A DNA stretch of 31,412 nucleotides from JAVXAG01 sp036660615 (GCA_036660615.1 JAVXAG010000005.1:1-31412), one strand, 5' to 3'; positions 15,125 through 24,034 are shown, counted from the first letter of the stretch. Translations and numbers: made by a program. Notes: a model not told the origin generated them from the letters alone.

Positions 15125-16798
15125 ATGGCTTTTGACGGAATTGTAACTTACGGTATCGTAAAGGAACTACAAGAAAAAATAATACTAGGAAAAATTGAAA
15201 AGGTTTATCAACCTGAGAGTGATGAACTTGTTTTTCATATACACACAAAGACGGGTAATTGCAAGCTTTATGCATCTTGCAATAGTTCTCATGCAAGGGT
15301 TCATTTTATTGAGGGCAATCTTGCCAATCCTGCATCGCCACTATCCTTTTGTATGCTACTTAGAAAGCATTTACAAGGTGGCAGAATCGTTTCAGTAGAG
15401 CAAAAAGACTCTGAGCGAATAATCGAAATTTCATTAGAGACGCTAAATGAACTAGGATTTACCGTTTCAAAAAAGATTATTTTTGAGATTATGGGAAAAC
15501 ACAGTAATATCATACTTGTGGATATGACCAATGGAAAGATTATCGACAGCATAAAACGTGTTTCCATAGACGTAAATAGAATTAGACAAATTTTGCCGGG
15601 AAAAATATACGAATACCCTCCCGCTCAAGATAAAATACCTTTTAAAGAAATCACTTTGGCCCAGATGGCAGAAACTGAAAACACACCAAAGACTCTTTTG
15701 TCTAAAATTGGTGGAATTTCCCCTGCTATTGCCGACGACCTTGCTGCCAAAGATAATCCTTACAAATCACTTCAGAACATTATCGACAGCATTTCTTCAA
15801 ACACTTTTATCTCTAGGGTTTATCAGGATGAGAACAATGTGCCAAAGGAATTTCATATTGTGTCTTTAGATGAATTTGAATCCTGCTGTGCAAAGATTGA
15901 ATTTGACAGTTTGAGCAAGTGTATTGACTATTATTTTGATAACAAAAAATCTTCTAACCGGGCTAGACAAAAATCTCACGATCTGGTTAAATCGGTTTCA
16001 ACGACACTTGATAAAATGTATCTAAAAAAACAGCGACTTTGTGAAGACGTTTTGAAAGCAGAAAACTCGGAAGATTTAAGGCTCTTTGGTGAGTTGCTAA
16101 CTGCTAATATTCACATGGTGAAAACTGGCGATGCAAAGGTGGAAGTAGTAAATTATTACGATGGTACAAATGTGACTATTCCACTTGATGTAAAGTATAC
16201 CCCTGCAAAGAATGCACAAATGTACTACAAAAAATATGGAAAGTCAAAGACGGCCATCAAAGAAAAGCAAATTCAGATACAGGAAACAGAAGATGACATT
16301 CAGTATCTTGAATCTGTGATGACCTATTTGGAAAACACCGATAGCGTGGAGGAGATCGAAGCTTTGCGTGGTGAATTAATTGACACTGGCTACGTTCGCA
16401 GAAGAAAAGTCACTACTAAAGAAAAAAAATACAAGGCAAATCCTCATCAATATGATACTTCTGATGGATTTCACGTTTTGGTTGGGCGTAACAATAAAGA
16501 AAATGACGTTCTAACACTGAAAACCGCCGATAATAGGGACTATTGGTTTCACACCAAAGACATACCCGGTTCTCACGTTGTCGTCCAAACAGCGGGACGT
16601 TTGATATCAGAAACAGCAATCTTTGAAGCCGCCTCCATTGCCGCATACCACAGCAAAGGACGTAGTTCCGAAAATGTTCCAGTTGACTATGTTTTGGTCA
16701 AATACGTAAAAAAACCAGCCGGAGCTAAGCCCGGCATGGTCATCTTCACCAATAATAAAACTGTTTGGGTAAACCCAAAGATACCTGAATCAAATTAA
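15125..16798 (+). CDS. rqcH: RqcH / NFACT-family ribosome quality control protein
   Basis: From ATG 15125, with GAGAGGAG upstream, the product has 557 residues, normal for bacterial NFACT (formerly annotated fibronectin-binding protein). MAFDGIVTYGIVKEL opens NFACT-N, and SFCMLLRKHL (74-83) is a family marker. A helix-hairpin-helix region with ISPAIADDL precedes a long coiled coil (about 270-410). NFACT-R carries DNRDYWFHTKDIPGSHVVV from about 469. RqcH adds C-terminal alanine tails to stalled nascent chains on 50S subunits. Positions 97-98 read Glu-Arg, where the D97-R98 pair of B. subtilis RqcH is known to matter. The gene ends by overlapping the convergent gene by 9 nt, with no terminator between them. 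Confidence 0.94.
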   Translation: MAFDGIVTYGIVKELQEKIILGKIEKVYQPESDELVFHIHTKTGNCKLYASCNSSHARVHFIEGNLANPASPLSFCMLLRKHLQGGRIVSVEQKDSERIIEISLETLNELGFTVSKKIIFEIMGKHSNIILVDMTNGKIIDSIKRVSIDVNRIRQILPGKIYEYPPAQDKIPFKEITLAQMAETENTPKTLLSKIGGISPAIADDLAAKDNPYKSLQNIIDSISSNTFISRVYQDENNVPKEFHIVSLDEFESCCAKIEFDSLSKCIDYYFDNKKSSNRARQKSHDLVKSVSTTLDKMYLKKQRLCEDVLKAENSEDLRLFGELLTANIHMVKTGDAKVEVVNYYDGTNVTIPLDVKYTPAKNAQMYYKKYGKSKTAIKEKQIQIQETEDDIQYLESVMTYLENTDSVEEIEALRGELIDTGYVRRRKVTTKEKKYKANPHQYDTSDGFHVLVGRNNKENDVLTLKTADNRDYWFHTKDIPGSHVVVQTAGRLISETAIFEAASIAAYHSKGRSSENVPVDYVLVKYVKKPAGAKPGMVIFTNNKTVWVNPKIPESN

Positions 16799-18796
16799 TA
16801 TAGCTTCAGCCTTTGCAGTAACTGTATTCTCTACAAATATTGGTTCTTTGTATTTACTAGGTTTGAAGAACTCCTCATCGTATGTTACTTCAACCTTTAT
16901 CTTACCTTTTGCGCCCTGGGATTTAGCCAATTCTAGGGCTCTTTTTTTGGCGATTCTAGTTGCAATCTTTACTGCCTGTTCATAAATATTACAGCCTATA
17001 ATCTGTGTACCTCCACTGATTAAATATTCAAAAGAAGGTATTAACGAGCCATCTGGCTGGATCTTTACCACATATTCTGCACTAATGTTACCCATGGCCG
17101 CACCTATTGCATTGGCAATATGAGCATATTCAGGGAAATCACACTCTGTATCCAAAAGGTGTGCAATGTCATTTAAGAATATTTTAGTTGGTGCGCCTAT
17201 TCCTACCAAAGCTGACTTTGTTGAGAAAATAGTCTTTACAACACAATCCTTATCGTCTTTATCTTTATTATCATATATGTAATTAGTAAGTTCACTTAGG
17301 GCCATTTCATTTGTCTCAGATATGTCCTTCTTTGTTTCGTGTTTCATAAAGATTCTCACCAAGTTGCTGTACAATCTTTTCTTAGCCAAATCATATATTT
17401 CTTTACATATTTCTTCTGAATCAACACCGATAGCCGATGTCAAATATGCCACGCCAAGCTTTGATGCTTCTACGTTGTACTGGTTATAGTCGCCATATAT
17501 GTGCATTACATCTGTAGGTGTTATCCCCGCTCTTATAACTATACCCTGACTCTCAAGTCTTCTCATCTTAAAGACATAAGGGTTTGCTCCAGCCTCAGCA
17601 GCAGCCTCTTCAAAACTCAAAGGTCCATTCTCCAAAGCTTTTATCAATCTGACTTCGGCCTTGTTATATCCGCTTAAATCCTCTGGCTTGTTTATTAACA
17701 AAAAGAACTCGTGGGCAGGATAGCTGTATGCCGATCTTCTCGATACCAACGACCTTAATTTTGGAACAATATTGTCATACTCACTCGCAAGCATAGATAA
17801 CGGAATAATCCTTTCCTTGTCAAGACGCATGATACCATTTTGGTAACGTACAGCACTGTCACCACCAAGAGCAAAAGTATCAATAGATATTCCTTTTACC
17901 ATGGTTTTCCACTGACCTACACAAATACCAAGTTCCGCCGTAACAGGCTCTCCATTTTTTACTAAAGCTACGTCGCTAGTAGTTCCGCCCATATCCACAA
18001 TAAGTCCGTCCGATTTAGAAGACAATTCCATTGCTCCGATTACACTTGCAGCCGGACCACAAAGCAATGTTTCAACTGGTCTATTCATCGCAAACTCTTT
18101 GGACATAACACTACCGCTACTCCTAACAATTACAATAGGTAGATCAATCTTTAGTTCTGCCAATGATTCCTCAATAGATACAAAAAAATCATTCATAATT
18201 GGTAGCAGCTTTGCATTGAGTAATGCTGTCGCACCACGCCTTTGAACATTGATTTCTTGATAGAGGTCATATCCTCTTACACAAGCCAAACCAGTTTCTT
18301 CTTTTACAATTGCCTCTGCCATTTTTTCATATTTGCCATCATTGTACCTAGGATTAATTTGAACAATAGCGATACTATCATAATTTTTAAAGCTTTCTTT
18401 TACATCTTTCCTAAAAGTTTTCCAGTCAGGCTTATTGGTTGGAGTAGTATCCAAACTTGGATCTCCCTGCATAAAATATATGTCAGAAACAGCCGGCAAC
18501 CCATAAGTTCCCTTCATTCGTTCCACAACTTTAGGATTTACTCCAATAAACACTAGCTTGCTTCTTCCTCCTTTGTTTTCAACGCAGGCATTTGTTGCAA
18601 GTGTAGTTGATAAGGAAATATATTCCGCTTTTTCTATAAGTTCTTTTGAAAGACCATTCAGCGCTTTCAAAATTCCAATTTTTAAATCGTTTTTTGTTGT
18701 TAATGTTTTACTAGCAGACAATACTTCATGCTTCTTTGTATCAAAAATTACTGCATCTGTACATGTTCCGCCCGTATCAATACCTATACCAATCAT
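16790..18796 (-). CDS. Hydantoinase/oxoprolinase-family (Hydantoinase_A-like) ASKHA protein
   Basis: A 668-residue protein. It opens MIGIGIDTGGTCTDAVIFD, the phosphate-1 loop of the HydA/oxoprolinase N-terminal domain. LSTTLATNACVENKGG follows near 63-78, and the Hydantoinase_A core includes SSGSVMSKEFA, ETLLCGPAASVIGAM and VDMGGTTSDVAL. The C-terminal region, with VGIGAPTKIFL and an HIANAIGAAMG segment, is less usual. Family members cleave hydantoins or 5-oxoproline using ATP, but many, including this type beside UroD-like methyltransferases, have no assigned reaction. No HyuB partner is next to it. GGGAG lies 7 nt before the ATG. It is the second gene after the methyltransferase. A role in activating or serving a corrinoid methyl-transfer system is inference from context. 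Confidence 0.85.
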   Translation of the reverse strand: MIGIGIDTGGTCTDAVIFDTKKHEVLSASKTLTTKNDLKIGILKALNGLSKELIEKAEYISLSTTLATNACVENKGGRSKLVFIGVNPKVVERMKGTYGLPAVSDIYFMQGDPSLDTTPTNKPDWKTFRKDVKESFKNYDSIAIVQINPRYNDGKYEKMAEAIVKEETGLACVRGYDLYQEINVQRRGATALLNAKLLPIMNDFFVSIEESLAELKIDLPIVIVRSSGSVMSKEFAMNRPVETLLCGPAASVIGAMELSSKSDGLIVDMGGTTSDVALVKNGEPVTAELGICVGQWKTMVKGISIDTFALGGDSAVRYQNGIMRLDKERIIPLSMLASEYDNIVPKLRSLVSRRSAYSYPAHEFFLLINKPEDLSGYNKAEVRLIKALENGPLSFEEAAAEAGANPYVFKMRRLESQGIVIRAGITPTDVMHIYGDYNQYNVEASKLGVAYLTSAIGVDSEEICKEIYDLAKKRLYSNLVRIFMKHETKKDISETNEMALSELTNYIYDNKDKDDKDCVVKTIFSTKSALVGIGAPTKIFLNDIAHLLDTECDFPEYAHIANAIGAAMGNISAEYVVKIQPDGSLIPSFEYLISGGTQIIGCNIYEQAVKIATRIAKKRALELAKSQGAKGKIKVEVTYDEEFFKPSKYKEPIFVENTVTAKAEAILI

Positions 18797-18820
18797 ACTT
18801 TTCTCCCTTTAGGCATAAAC

Positions 18821-18850
18821 GGACATTCCCAATTTAATATGAGAATGCCC
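18821..18850 (-). other. Intercistronic hairpin between the methyltransferase and hydantoinase-like genes
   Basis: GGGCATTCTC and GGGAATGTCC pair over 10 bp with two G-U pairs and a 10-nt AT-rich loop. There is no T-run, so it is more likely an RNA-stability or processing element than a terminator. It sits 24 nt before the next start codon. Confidence 0.5.
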
Positions 18851-18874
18851 TTTTGTTTATTAATTTATTATTTA

Positions 18875-19918
18875 CTATTTATCATATTTTCCATATGTTT
18901 CAGCTTCTTCAACCATTAGTTTTGCCATGTCAAAGTTTAATGCTGATGGATATTCACATCCAGTAGCAAGGATAAATCCTCCATCTTTCTTAAATGCATC
19001 CATCTGTGTTCTGCACTCTTCTCTTACGTCATCTTCCGATGCTGCAAGTAACCATCCTGGCTCAATCATACCGATAAATGTAGTAAGGTGACCATATGTT
19101 GCTTTTAGTTCTTCCATAGTTTTGCAATCAGGAGGTAAATGATCTAGTGAGAAAGCAACTGGTTGCATTCTTGCGATTTGTTGTTTCATATATAAACCTT
19201 CGCCACAGTTATGTACCATAACCATTCCGCCATGTTCTCTTACTGTGTTTGCTAATTCTTCTACCAAAGGACCTTCAACCTTGTCCCACATCTTAGGACT
19301 CAAAATTGTCTTTGATGAATATAGTGTGTCAAACATAATTGCGTGACAACCAGCTTCAATCAAAGCGATAGCAAATAATTTTAATGTCTCTGTAACATTT
19401 CTCAATGCTTGATCCATTTTTTCTGGGCATTTTACCATATCATAGAACATTTGCTCTTGTCCACGTAACATGCTCAAAACTCCAAGAGGTCCAAATACGA
19501 AACCTACTAAAGGCTTTTCTTGTCCTCTAGCTTCGTATAACAATCTTGCAAGTTCAATATGTTCACTCATTCTAGGAGTTTCTTTTGGGTTGATTACCTG
19601 AACTTTATCATAATCATCTGCTGTTGCAACTAATCTTTCATCCATGTCAGGATGAGCTGCATTTATTGGACTGTAAACAACTTTTTGTCCCCAGTCAGCT
19701 GCTTCTACTGATAAGTCAACTAGTGTACAAATACAGTCTACACCAATTTCATCAGTTGCTTTGATAATTGATTCAGCACATTTCTTTGGGTCTTTTGACC
19801 ATTCTTCATAATTTATTCCAGTTGTCTGCATTGACACACTGTTTATTAAAGGATATACCGGCACTCTGTCTGCTTCCTTGTGATCTAACGTAAGCAAAAC
19901 TCTTTCTATTGAATTCAT
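18875..19918 (-). CDS. UroD-fold methylcobamide:thiol-type methyltransferase (MtaA/MtbA-like)
   Basis: From ATG 19918 (GGAGG 5 nt upstream; a TTG at 19930 is an alternative) the product has 347 residues. NSIERVLLTLDHKEADRVPVYP is the usual opening of this branch of the uroporphyrinogen decarboxylase superfamily. His236-x-Cys238 in VHNCGEGLY and Cys321 in ATGCEYPS match the zinc ligands of methylcobamide:coenzyme M methyltransferases, so this is not a heme-pathway decarboxylase. Such enzymes move methyl groups between a corrinoid protein and a thiol or other acceptor. No corrinoid-binding protein lies in the window. The gene is first in a two-gene unit with the hydantoinase-like protein. Substrate unknown. 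Confidence 0.85.
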   Translation of the reverse strand: MNSIERVLLTLDHKEADRVPVYPLINSVSMQTTGINYEEWSKDPKKCAESIIKATDEIGVDCICTLVDLSVEAADWGQKVVYSPINAAHPDMDERLVATADDYDKVQVINPKETPRMSEHIELARLLYEARGQEKPLVGFVFGPLGVLSMLRGQEQMFYDMVKCPEKMDQALRNVTETLKLFAIALIEAGCHAIMFDTLYSSKTILSPKMWDKVEGPLVEELANTVREHGGMVMVHNCGEGLYMKQQIARMQPVAFSLDHLPPDCKTMEELKATYGHLTTFIGMIEPGWLLAASEDDVREECRTQMDAFKKDGGFILATGCEYPSALNFDMAKLMVEEAETYGKYDK

Positions 19919-20114
19919 AACTACCTCCAAAAATCTTTATGATTTATTATTTGTCTATAGGATATAATAAACCGGTATGAAAAGATATAAATATTTACCT
20001 AAATATTGTAACAATTATTAGCAAATCCAGCTTTTCATCTATTTGCACCACCTATAGCCACTTCAAATACCAAGATTTTTGACAATTATCAGTTGGAATC
20101 AAATACTTTTTATA

Positions 20115-20804
20115 CTATTTCTCATTTTTTTCCTTATGAGCATCACTAATTTTTTCTCTAATTTTTAACATTCTAAGGTCAGTAGATGCTATTGTATCTG
20201 CGCATTCCTTTAATTCACCCATAATTTCATCAGCAGCCTCCACATCTTGTTTATACTTCATCTGATGTTCCAAACTTGCCCAAAAATCCATTGCAACTGT
20301 TCTTATTTGAACTTCAACACGCATTGGTTGCTTTTCGTTTGAGAAAAAAACCGGTATTTCTACAATCATATGATAGCTTCTATATCCGTTAGGCTTTGGA
20401 TTTCTTATGTAATCTTTTACCTCAATCAAAGTAATATCATCTTGCTGTGCAAGCATCCTAGCTATTTTATATATATCATCTAAAAATGCACAGATTACCC
20501 TTATCCCTGCCACATCGTTTAGATTATCCACAATAGATTGAATGGTTACATCCTTATCCATTCTTTTCAGTTTTTCTGCAATACTGATTGTCTTTTTTCT
20601 CCTTGATTGTATTGAAGAAATTGGACTTTGAGAATTTGTCAAAGAAAGCTCATCGTTTAAAATTTCTAGCTTAGTTCTAACTTCTCTTATTGCCGAATCG
20701 TACCTCATCATCAAAATATCGAACTCGTTTAAGTAGGCTACCATATTGTCTGGTTCCCCTGGCAACAGTTCTTTTATTAAATCTTTATCTTTGTCTTGTA
20801 ACAT
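20115..20804 (-). CDS. relQ: Small alarmone synthetase, RelQ type
   Basis: A 229-residue single RelA/SpoT synthetase domain without a hydrolase or TGS domain. Motifs: DVAGIRVIC at 97-105, RNPKPNGYRSYH at 134-145, VEVQIRTVAMDFWASLEH at 163-180, then QMKYK. All the core catalytic residues appear present. Such enzymes make (p)ppGpp (and pGpp) from ATP and GTP/GDP/GMP, usually under transcriptional rather than ribosomal control. The C-terminal helix (about 200-229) is the tetramer-forming part in RelQ. GAGGT lies 9 nt before the ATG. It follows the alpha/beta hydrolase by 36 nt and is probably co-transcribed. The 196 nt from 19919 to 20114 show no gene. Confidence 0.93.
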   Translation of the reverse strand: MLQDKDKDLIKELLPGEPDNMVAYLNEFDILMMRYDSAIREVRTKLEILNDELSLTNSQSPISSIQSRRKKTISIAEKLKRMDKDVTIQSIVDNLNDVAGIRVICAFLDDIYKIARMLAQQDDITLIEVKDYIRNPKPNGYRSYHMIVEIPVFFSNEKQPMRVEVQIRTVAMDFWASLEHQMKYKQDVEAADEIMGELKECADTIASTDLRMLKIREKISDAHKEKNEK

Positions 20805-20840
20805 TTTTTGTACCTCTGCTCTATCCCTTATCTTTTCCCA

Positions 20841-21689
20841 TTAGTTACTTTTTATAAACTGTAAAATTTTCTCCATTACGTCCTCACCGGTGGCTTCTGG
20901 CCCACCATTATGTATTTCGTGGTAATATCCTTCCCACTCAACATACGTAAAGTATGGTGCATTTTTAAGTCTTTTGGCAAGTTTTCTTGTTCCCTCAATG
21001 GAACATATTTTATCCCCAGTGCCATGCATCAACAAAAATGGTTTTTGTTCTGCTTTTCCATTGGTTTCGTTGGTTCCCTCTGCAATAGCTTTGCCTATGC
21101 TAAATCCTTCATATGCACATAACATTGTAATTTTATCATGTACCAAAGGATTTTCTTTGTATGGTCTTACTGAATCAAGATTCCCCAGGTCTTCCTCATG
21201 ACAACCAGAACTGATTTGCATTCTAGGCACAATCTTAGAACACATTTTCATAACGAAATAAAGTGGTTTCGACACTTTTCTTATTAGCTCAATCCAAGGT
21301 GCAGAAACTATGTAAGCAACTGGCACTTCATTATGTGAGCCTCTAGCTTTATAGTCAAGTGCAATGTTTCCTCCCATACTGTGTCCATAAAATACAATAG
21401 GAACACCCTCGTATTCTTTTTGGGCATACTCTATAAGTTCATCTGCTGCTTTCAAAACTTCATTTCTTGGAGCAGCATGACCTCTTGTTCCTGCTGATTT
21501 TCCATGACCAGGAAGATCCATAGCCACACAAGCAATGCCTTCTTCCTTTAAATATTTTGCCATTCTTTCATATCTGCCGGCGTGTTCCCCTATGCCATGA
21601 ATTATACATAACACATGATTAGGATTCTCACATGGAAAATCATATCCTATAATTGTGCTTTGTCTATTTAATTCAAAATTTATGAACAT
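20841..21689 (-). CDS. Alpha/beta hydrolase, monoacylglycerol-lipase-like (Hydrolase_4)
   Basis: A 282-residue cytosolic alpha/beta hydrolase with no signal peptide. The nucleophile elbow GHSMGG has Ser104; Asp226 in HGTGDK and His257 in GYYHEIH complete the triad. IIHGIGEHAGRYERMA (29-44) and MDLPGHGKSAGTRG (57-70) are the oxyanion and cap-entry segments typical of lysophospholipase/monoacylglycerol lipase relatives. Substrate inferred only: a small ester or monoglyceride. AGGAG lies 7 nt before the ATG, and a TATAAT-type -10 (complement of 21757-21762) is upstream. Confidence 0.9.
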   Translation of the reverse strand: MFINFELNRQSTIIGYDFPCENPNHVLCIIHGIGEHAGRYERMAKYLKEEGIACVAMDLPGHGKSAGTRGHAAPRNEVLKAADELIEYAQKEYEGVPIVFYGHSMGGNIALDYKARGSHNEVPVAYIVSAPWIELIRKVSKPLYFVMKMCSKIVPRMQISSGCHEEDLGNLDSVRPYKENPLVHDKITMLCAYEGFSIGKAIAEGTNETNGKAEQKPFLLMHGTGDKICSIEGTRKLAKRLKNAPYFTYVEWEGYYHEIHNGGPEATGEDVMEKILQFIKSN

Positions 21690-21833
21690 TTTAATTCTCC
21701 TTTTCTTTTCATTACCAATTTACGACAGTTAAATGACGTAATTCTACATTTCATATATTATACCTTGTTTTTTTACAAAAAAGTGTGTAAATTGTGAACA
21801 AGAGTTAAATCACTATAAATTTGGAGGTAAATT

Positions 21834-21944
21834 ATGAAACCATCATGCACACTTTGTGGGAATATACATTATAGCACCGAATTTAAAAAAGGGTACGTCT
21901 GTGAGGCCTGTATTGATTACGTTAAATTATCCTTGCCTTCATAA
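21834..21944 (+). CDS. Small double-CxxC (zinc-ribbon-like) protein
   Basis: A 36-residue frame with CTLCG at 5-9 and CEAC at 23-26, two CxxC pairs separated by 14 residues, followed by IDYVKLSLPS. Four cysteines in this spacing would bind one zinc. A textbook GGAGG lies 6 nt before the ATG, in a region with no other gene. The pattern recalls the Gin/CsfB anti-sigma family, but the protein is shorter and I cannot confirm that. A bidirectional terminator lies at 22025-22050. Confidence 0.6.
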   Translation: MKPSCTLCGNIHYSTEFKKGYVCEACIDYVKLSLPS

Positions 21945-22024
21945 ATCCATTCACTATAACTTGGACGCTGACATTCAACTCAATTATCGATAAATCACAA
22001 AATATATATAAGTGGTTTAACTCC

Positions 22025-22050
22025 AAAAAAGGCTGTAATCAGCCTTTTTT
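22025..22050. terminator. Bidirectional terminator
   Basis: AAAAAAGGCTG-TAAT-CAGCCTTTTTT is a symmetrical hairpin with T-runs on both strands. It serves the minus-strand flavin reductase gene, whose TGA stop lies inside the stem, and the plus-strand small CxxC gene. Between 21945 and 22024 I see nothing else. Confidence 0.9.
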
Positions 22051-22656
22051 AATTGGTCTATTTCTTTTCTCCTTATTAAGTCTCTTTTTCGTCTTTGCTT
22101 TCATTACAGAGTAGCCAAATCTTCCAATTGGGTGTTTCTTTATTCCAAAATACTCTCCATGGTTATAACAAATCAAATTTGCCTTATCCAAAAGGATTTT
22201 TCCCTTTTCATCAATCAATGTTTCATCAACGTGAACCTTGACTATCTCTGCCACAAACATATCGTGTGAAGGATACTCGTATATATCTTTTACTTTACAT
22301 TCCAGATTCACTGGGGATTCACCAATCATTGGACATTTGACTTCTTCTCCCTGAATTGGTGTCAATTTCATTTCTTTAAACTTGTCTAAATCTTTACCTG
22401 ATCTAACACCACAGAAATCAGTAGCTTTTGCCAGTTCCTCCGTAGTCATATTTATGATAAACTCTTTTGACTCAGAAATCATCTTATGAGAAAATCTACT
22501 TTTCCTCACAGATATATAAGTCATAGGTGGTTCAGAATTAACAATTCCTGTCCAAGCTATAGTGATAATGTTGTTTCGTTTCTCATCACCACATGAAACC
22601 ATAACTACTGGAACTGGATTTAACATTGTTCCCGGTTTAAAAGTTTTTTTCTTCAT
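22039..22656 (-). CDS. Flavin reductase family (flavoredoxin-like) protein
   Basis: A 205-residue FMN-binding split-barrel protein. PGTMLNPVPVVMVSCGDEKRNNIITIAWTG opens the fold. SEPPMTYISVRKSRFS and EFIINMTTEELAKATDFCGVRSG are the flavin-contacting blocks of the Flavin_Reduct domain (PF01613). The C-terminal KAKTKKRLNKEKRNRP tail is strongly basic, beyond the usual fold. It starts 3 nt after the rluD stop codon and is the last gene of the operon. Electron donor and acceptor are unknown. Confidence 0.88.
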   Translation of the reverse strand: MKKKTFKPGTMLNPVPVVMVSCGDEKRNNIITIAWTGIVNSEPPMTYISVRKSRFSHKMISESKEFIINMTTEELAKATDFCGVRSGKDLDKFKEMKLTPIQGEEVKCPMIGESPVNLECKVKDIYEYPSHDMFVAEIVKVHVDETLIDEKGKILLDKANLICYNHGEYFGIKKHPIGRFGYSVMKAKTKKRLNKEKRNRPIKKG

Positions 22657-22659
22657 CTT

Positions 22660-23589
22660 TTATGCCTTTCTCAATTTATCTAAAACTTCTTCAAAGTATT
22701 CTGGAAGTTCACTGTCAAATTCCATATACTCATTTGTCCTAGGGTGAACAAAACCTATTACCTTGGCATGTAGCATCTGTCCCTCTACTGGTAGCTGCTG
22801 TTTCTCTGGTCCATAGACAAGATCACCTACTAATGGGTGTTTTATATAGGCCATATGTACCCTAATCTGATGAGTTCTCCCCGTCTCAAGGTTAGCCTCA
22901 ATCAAAGTGAATTTGCCAAAACGCTCCAAAACCTTATAGTGGGTAACTGCTCTTTTGCTGTTTACATCAGTGACCGCTTGTTTAAGCCTATTCTTCGAAT
23001 CTCTCCCAATGGGTTTATCCACTGTGCCTTCATCGTTAGCAAAATTGTTGTAAACTAACGCCTGATATGTTCTTCTAATAGAATGTTCCGCCAGTTGCTT
23101 TGACAGTGATTCATGTGCAATATCATTTTTGGCTACCATCAAAAGTCCACTAGTATCTTTATCTATTCTATGGACTATTCCTGGTCTTATGACTCCGTTG
23201 ATTGAAGATAATCTATCGCCACAGTGATACATTATAGCGTTTACTAAAGTGCCTGTGTAATTTCCCACTGCTGGATGAACCACCATACCTTTTGGCTTGT
23301 TTACTACCAGAACATCATCATCTTCATAGACGATAGTAATGGGAATGTTCTCAGCTTCAATTATTAGTTCAGTTGGCTCTGGAATTTGAATTTCAACTTT
23401 ATCCCCAGATACAACCTTGTATTTTTTTGATTTACAAACTTCTCCGTTAACTGCAATCATATTCTTTTCAAAAAGTTTTTGTATAAAACTTCTTGATGTC
23501 TCCGACAACGCCAAAGAAAGCACTAAATCAATTCTAGTGCCTTCATATTTGTCTTCTATATATATTTCATATTTTTTATTTTGCTCCAT
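22660..23589 (-). CDS. rluD: 23S rRNA pseudouridine synthase, RluD-type
   Basis: From ATG 23589, with GGAG 6 nt upstream, the product has 309 residues and overlaps lspA by 14 nt. A longer frame to 23634 is rejected as lying inside lspA. An S4 RNA-binding domain (about 13-75, TRIDLVLSLALSETSRSFIQ) precedes the RluA-type catalytic domain. Its HRIDKDTSGLLMVAK motif includes the catalytic aspartate, and LETGRTHQIRVHM is near the end. The lspA-rluD order is typical of Bacillota (ylyB in B. subtilis). The exact rRNA or tRNA target is inferred. Confidence 0.93.
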   Translation of the reverse strand: MEQNKKYEIYIEDKYEGTRIDLVLSLALSETSRSFIQKLFEKNMIAVNGEVCKSKKYKVVSGDKVEIQIPEPTELIIEAENIPITIVYEDDDVLVVNKPKGMVVHPAVGNYTGTLVNAIMYHCGDRLSSINGVIRPGIVHRIDKDTSGLLMVAKNDIAHESLSKQLAEHSIRRTYQALVYNNFANDEGTVDKPIGRDSKNRLKQAVTDVNSKRAVTHYKVLERFGKFTLIEANLETGRTHQIRVHMAYIKHPLVGDLVYGPEKQQLPVEGQMLHAKVIGFVHPRTNEYMEFDSELPEYFEEVLDKLRKA

Positions 23590-24034
23590 TTTTTGCTCCA
23601 TCAAAGACCAAGACGAATAAAAACAGCAATCCACACCCTACACATACTGCAATATCTGCAATATTAAACACAGGTGGAAAGATGCTAAAGTCAAACATAT
23701 CCGTTACACTTCCAAAGACAACTCTATCAATCAAATTGCCTATTCCTCCACTTATTATAAAAGATAGGGCCAGTGATAATGTAAAATGATCTGTTTTCAT
23801 ATGCTTTATCATATACCATAAGGCTATTCCAACTGCAATTATTGGAACGATAATCAAAAACACTCGTTGACCTGAAAGCATACTAAAAGCAGCTCCATCA
23901 TTTCTTATATGGGTTATCTGAAAAAACTTCCCAATAACTTGGATAGACTGTCCTTCATACATATTCATTCTTACAACTAATTTTGAGATTTGGTCTATAA
24001 TTACTATTATTATTATTGTTGCATAATATTTCAT
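23576..24034 (-). CDS. lspA: Lipoprotein signal peptidase (signal peptidase II)
   Basis: A 152-residue membrane aspartyl protease with four transmembrane segments that cleaves signal peptides of prolipoproteins. Catalytic residues are Asp103 in GNLIDRV and Asp127 in FNIADIAVCVG; NDGAAFSML (45-53) is also conserved. No Shine-Dalgarno sits at the usual distance: GGAGG is 27 nt upstream, separated by a 17-nt hairpin that would bring it to about 8 nt when folded. The gene follows divIVA by 36 nt. Confidence 0.96.
   Translation of the reverse strand: MKYYATIIIIVIIDQISKLVVRMNMYEGQSIQVIGKFFQITHIRNDGAAFSMLSGQRVFLIIVPIIAVGIALWYMIKHMKTDHFTLSLALSFIISGGIGNLIDRVVFGSVTDMFDFSIFPPVFNIADIAVCVGCGLLFLFVLVFDGAKNGAK

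Noticed and set aside
21834..21944. Naming the small CxxC protein as anti-sigma factor Gin
   Set aside because: It is much shorter than Gin and lacks the C-terminal helix; only the cysteine pattern is shared.
23590..23634. Extended N-terminus for RluD
   Set aside because: It lies inside lspA and lacks a ribosome binding site; GGAG fits the ATG at 23589.
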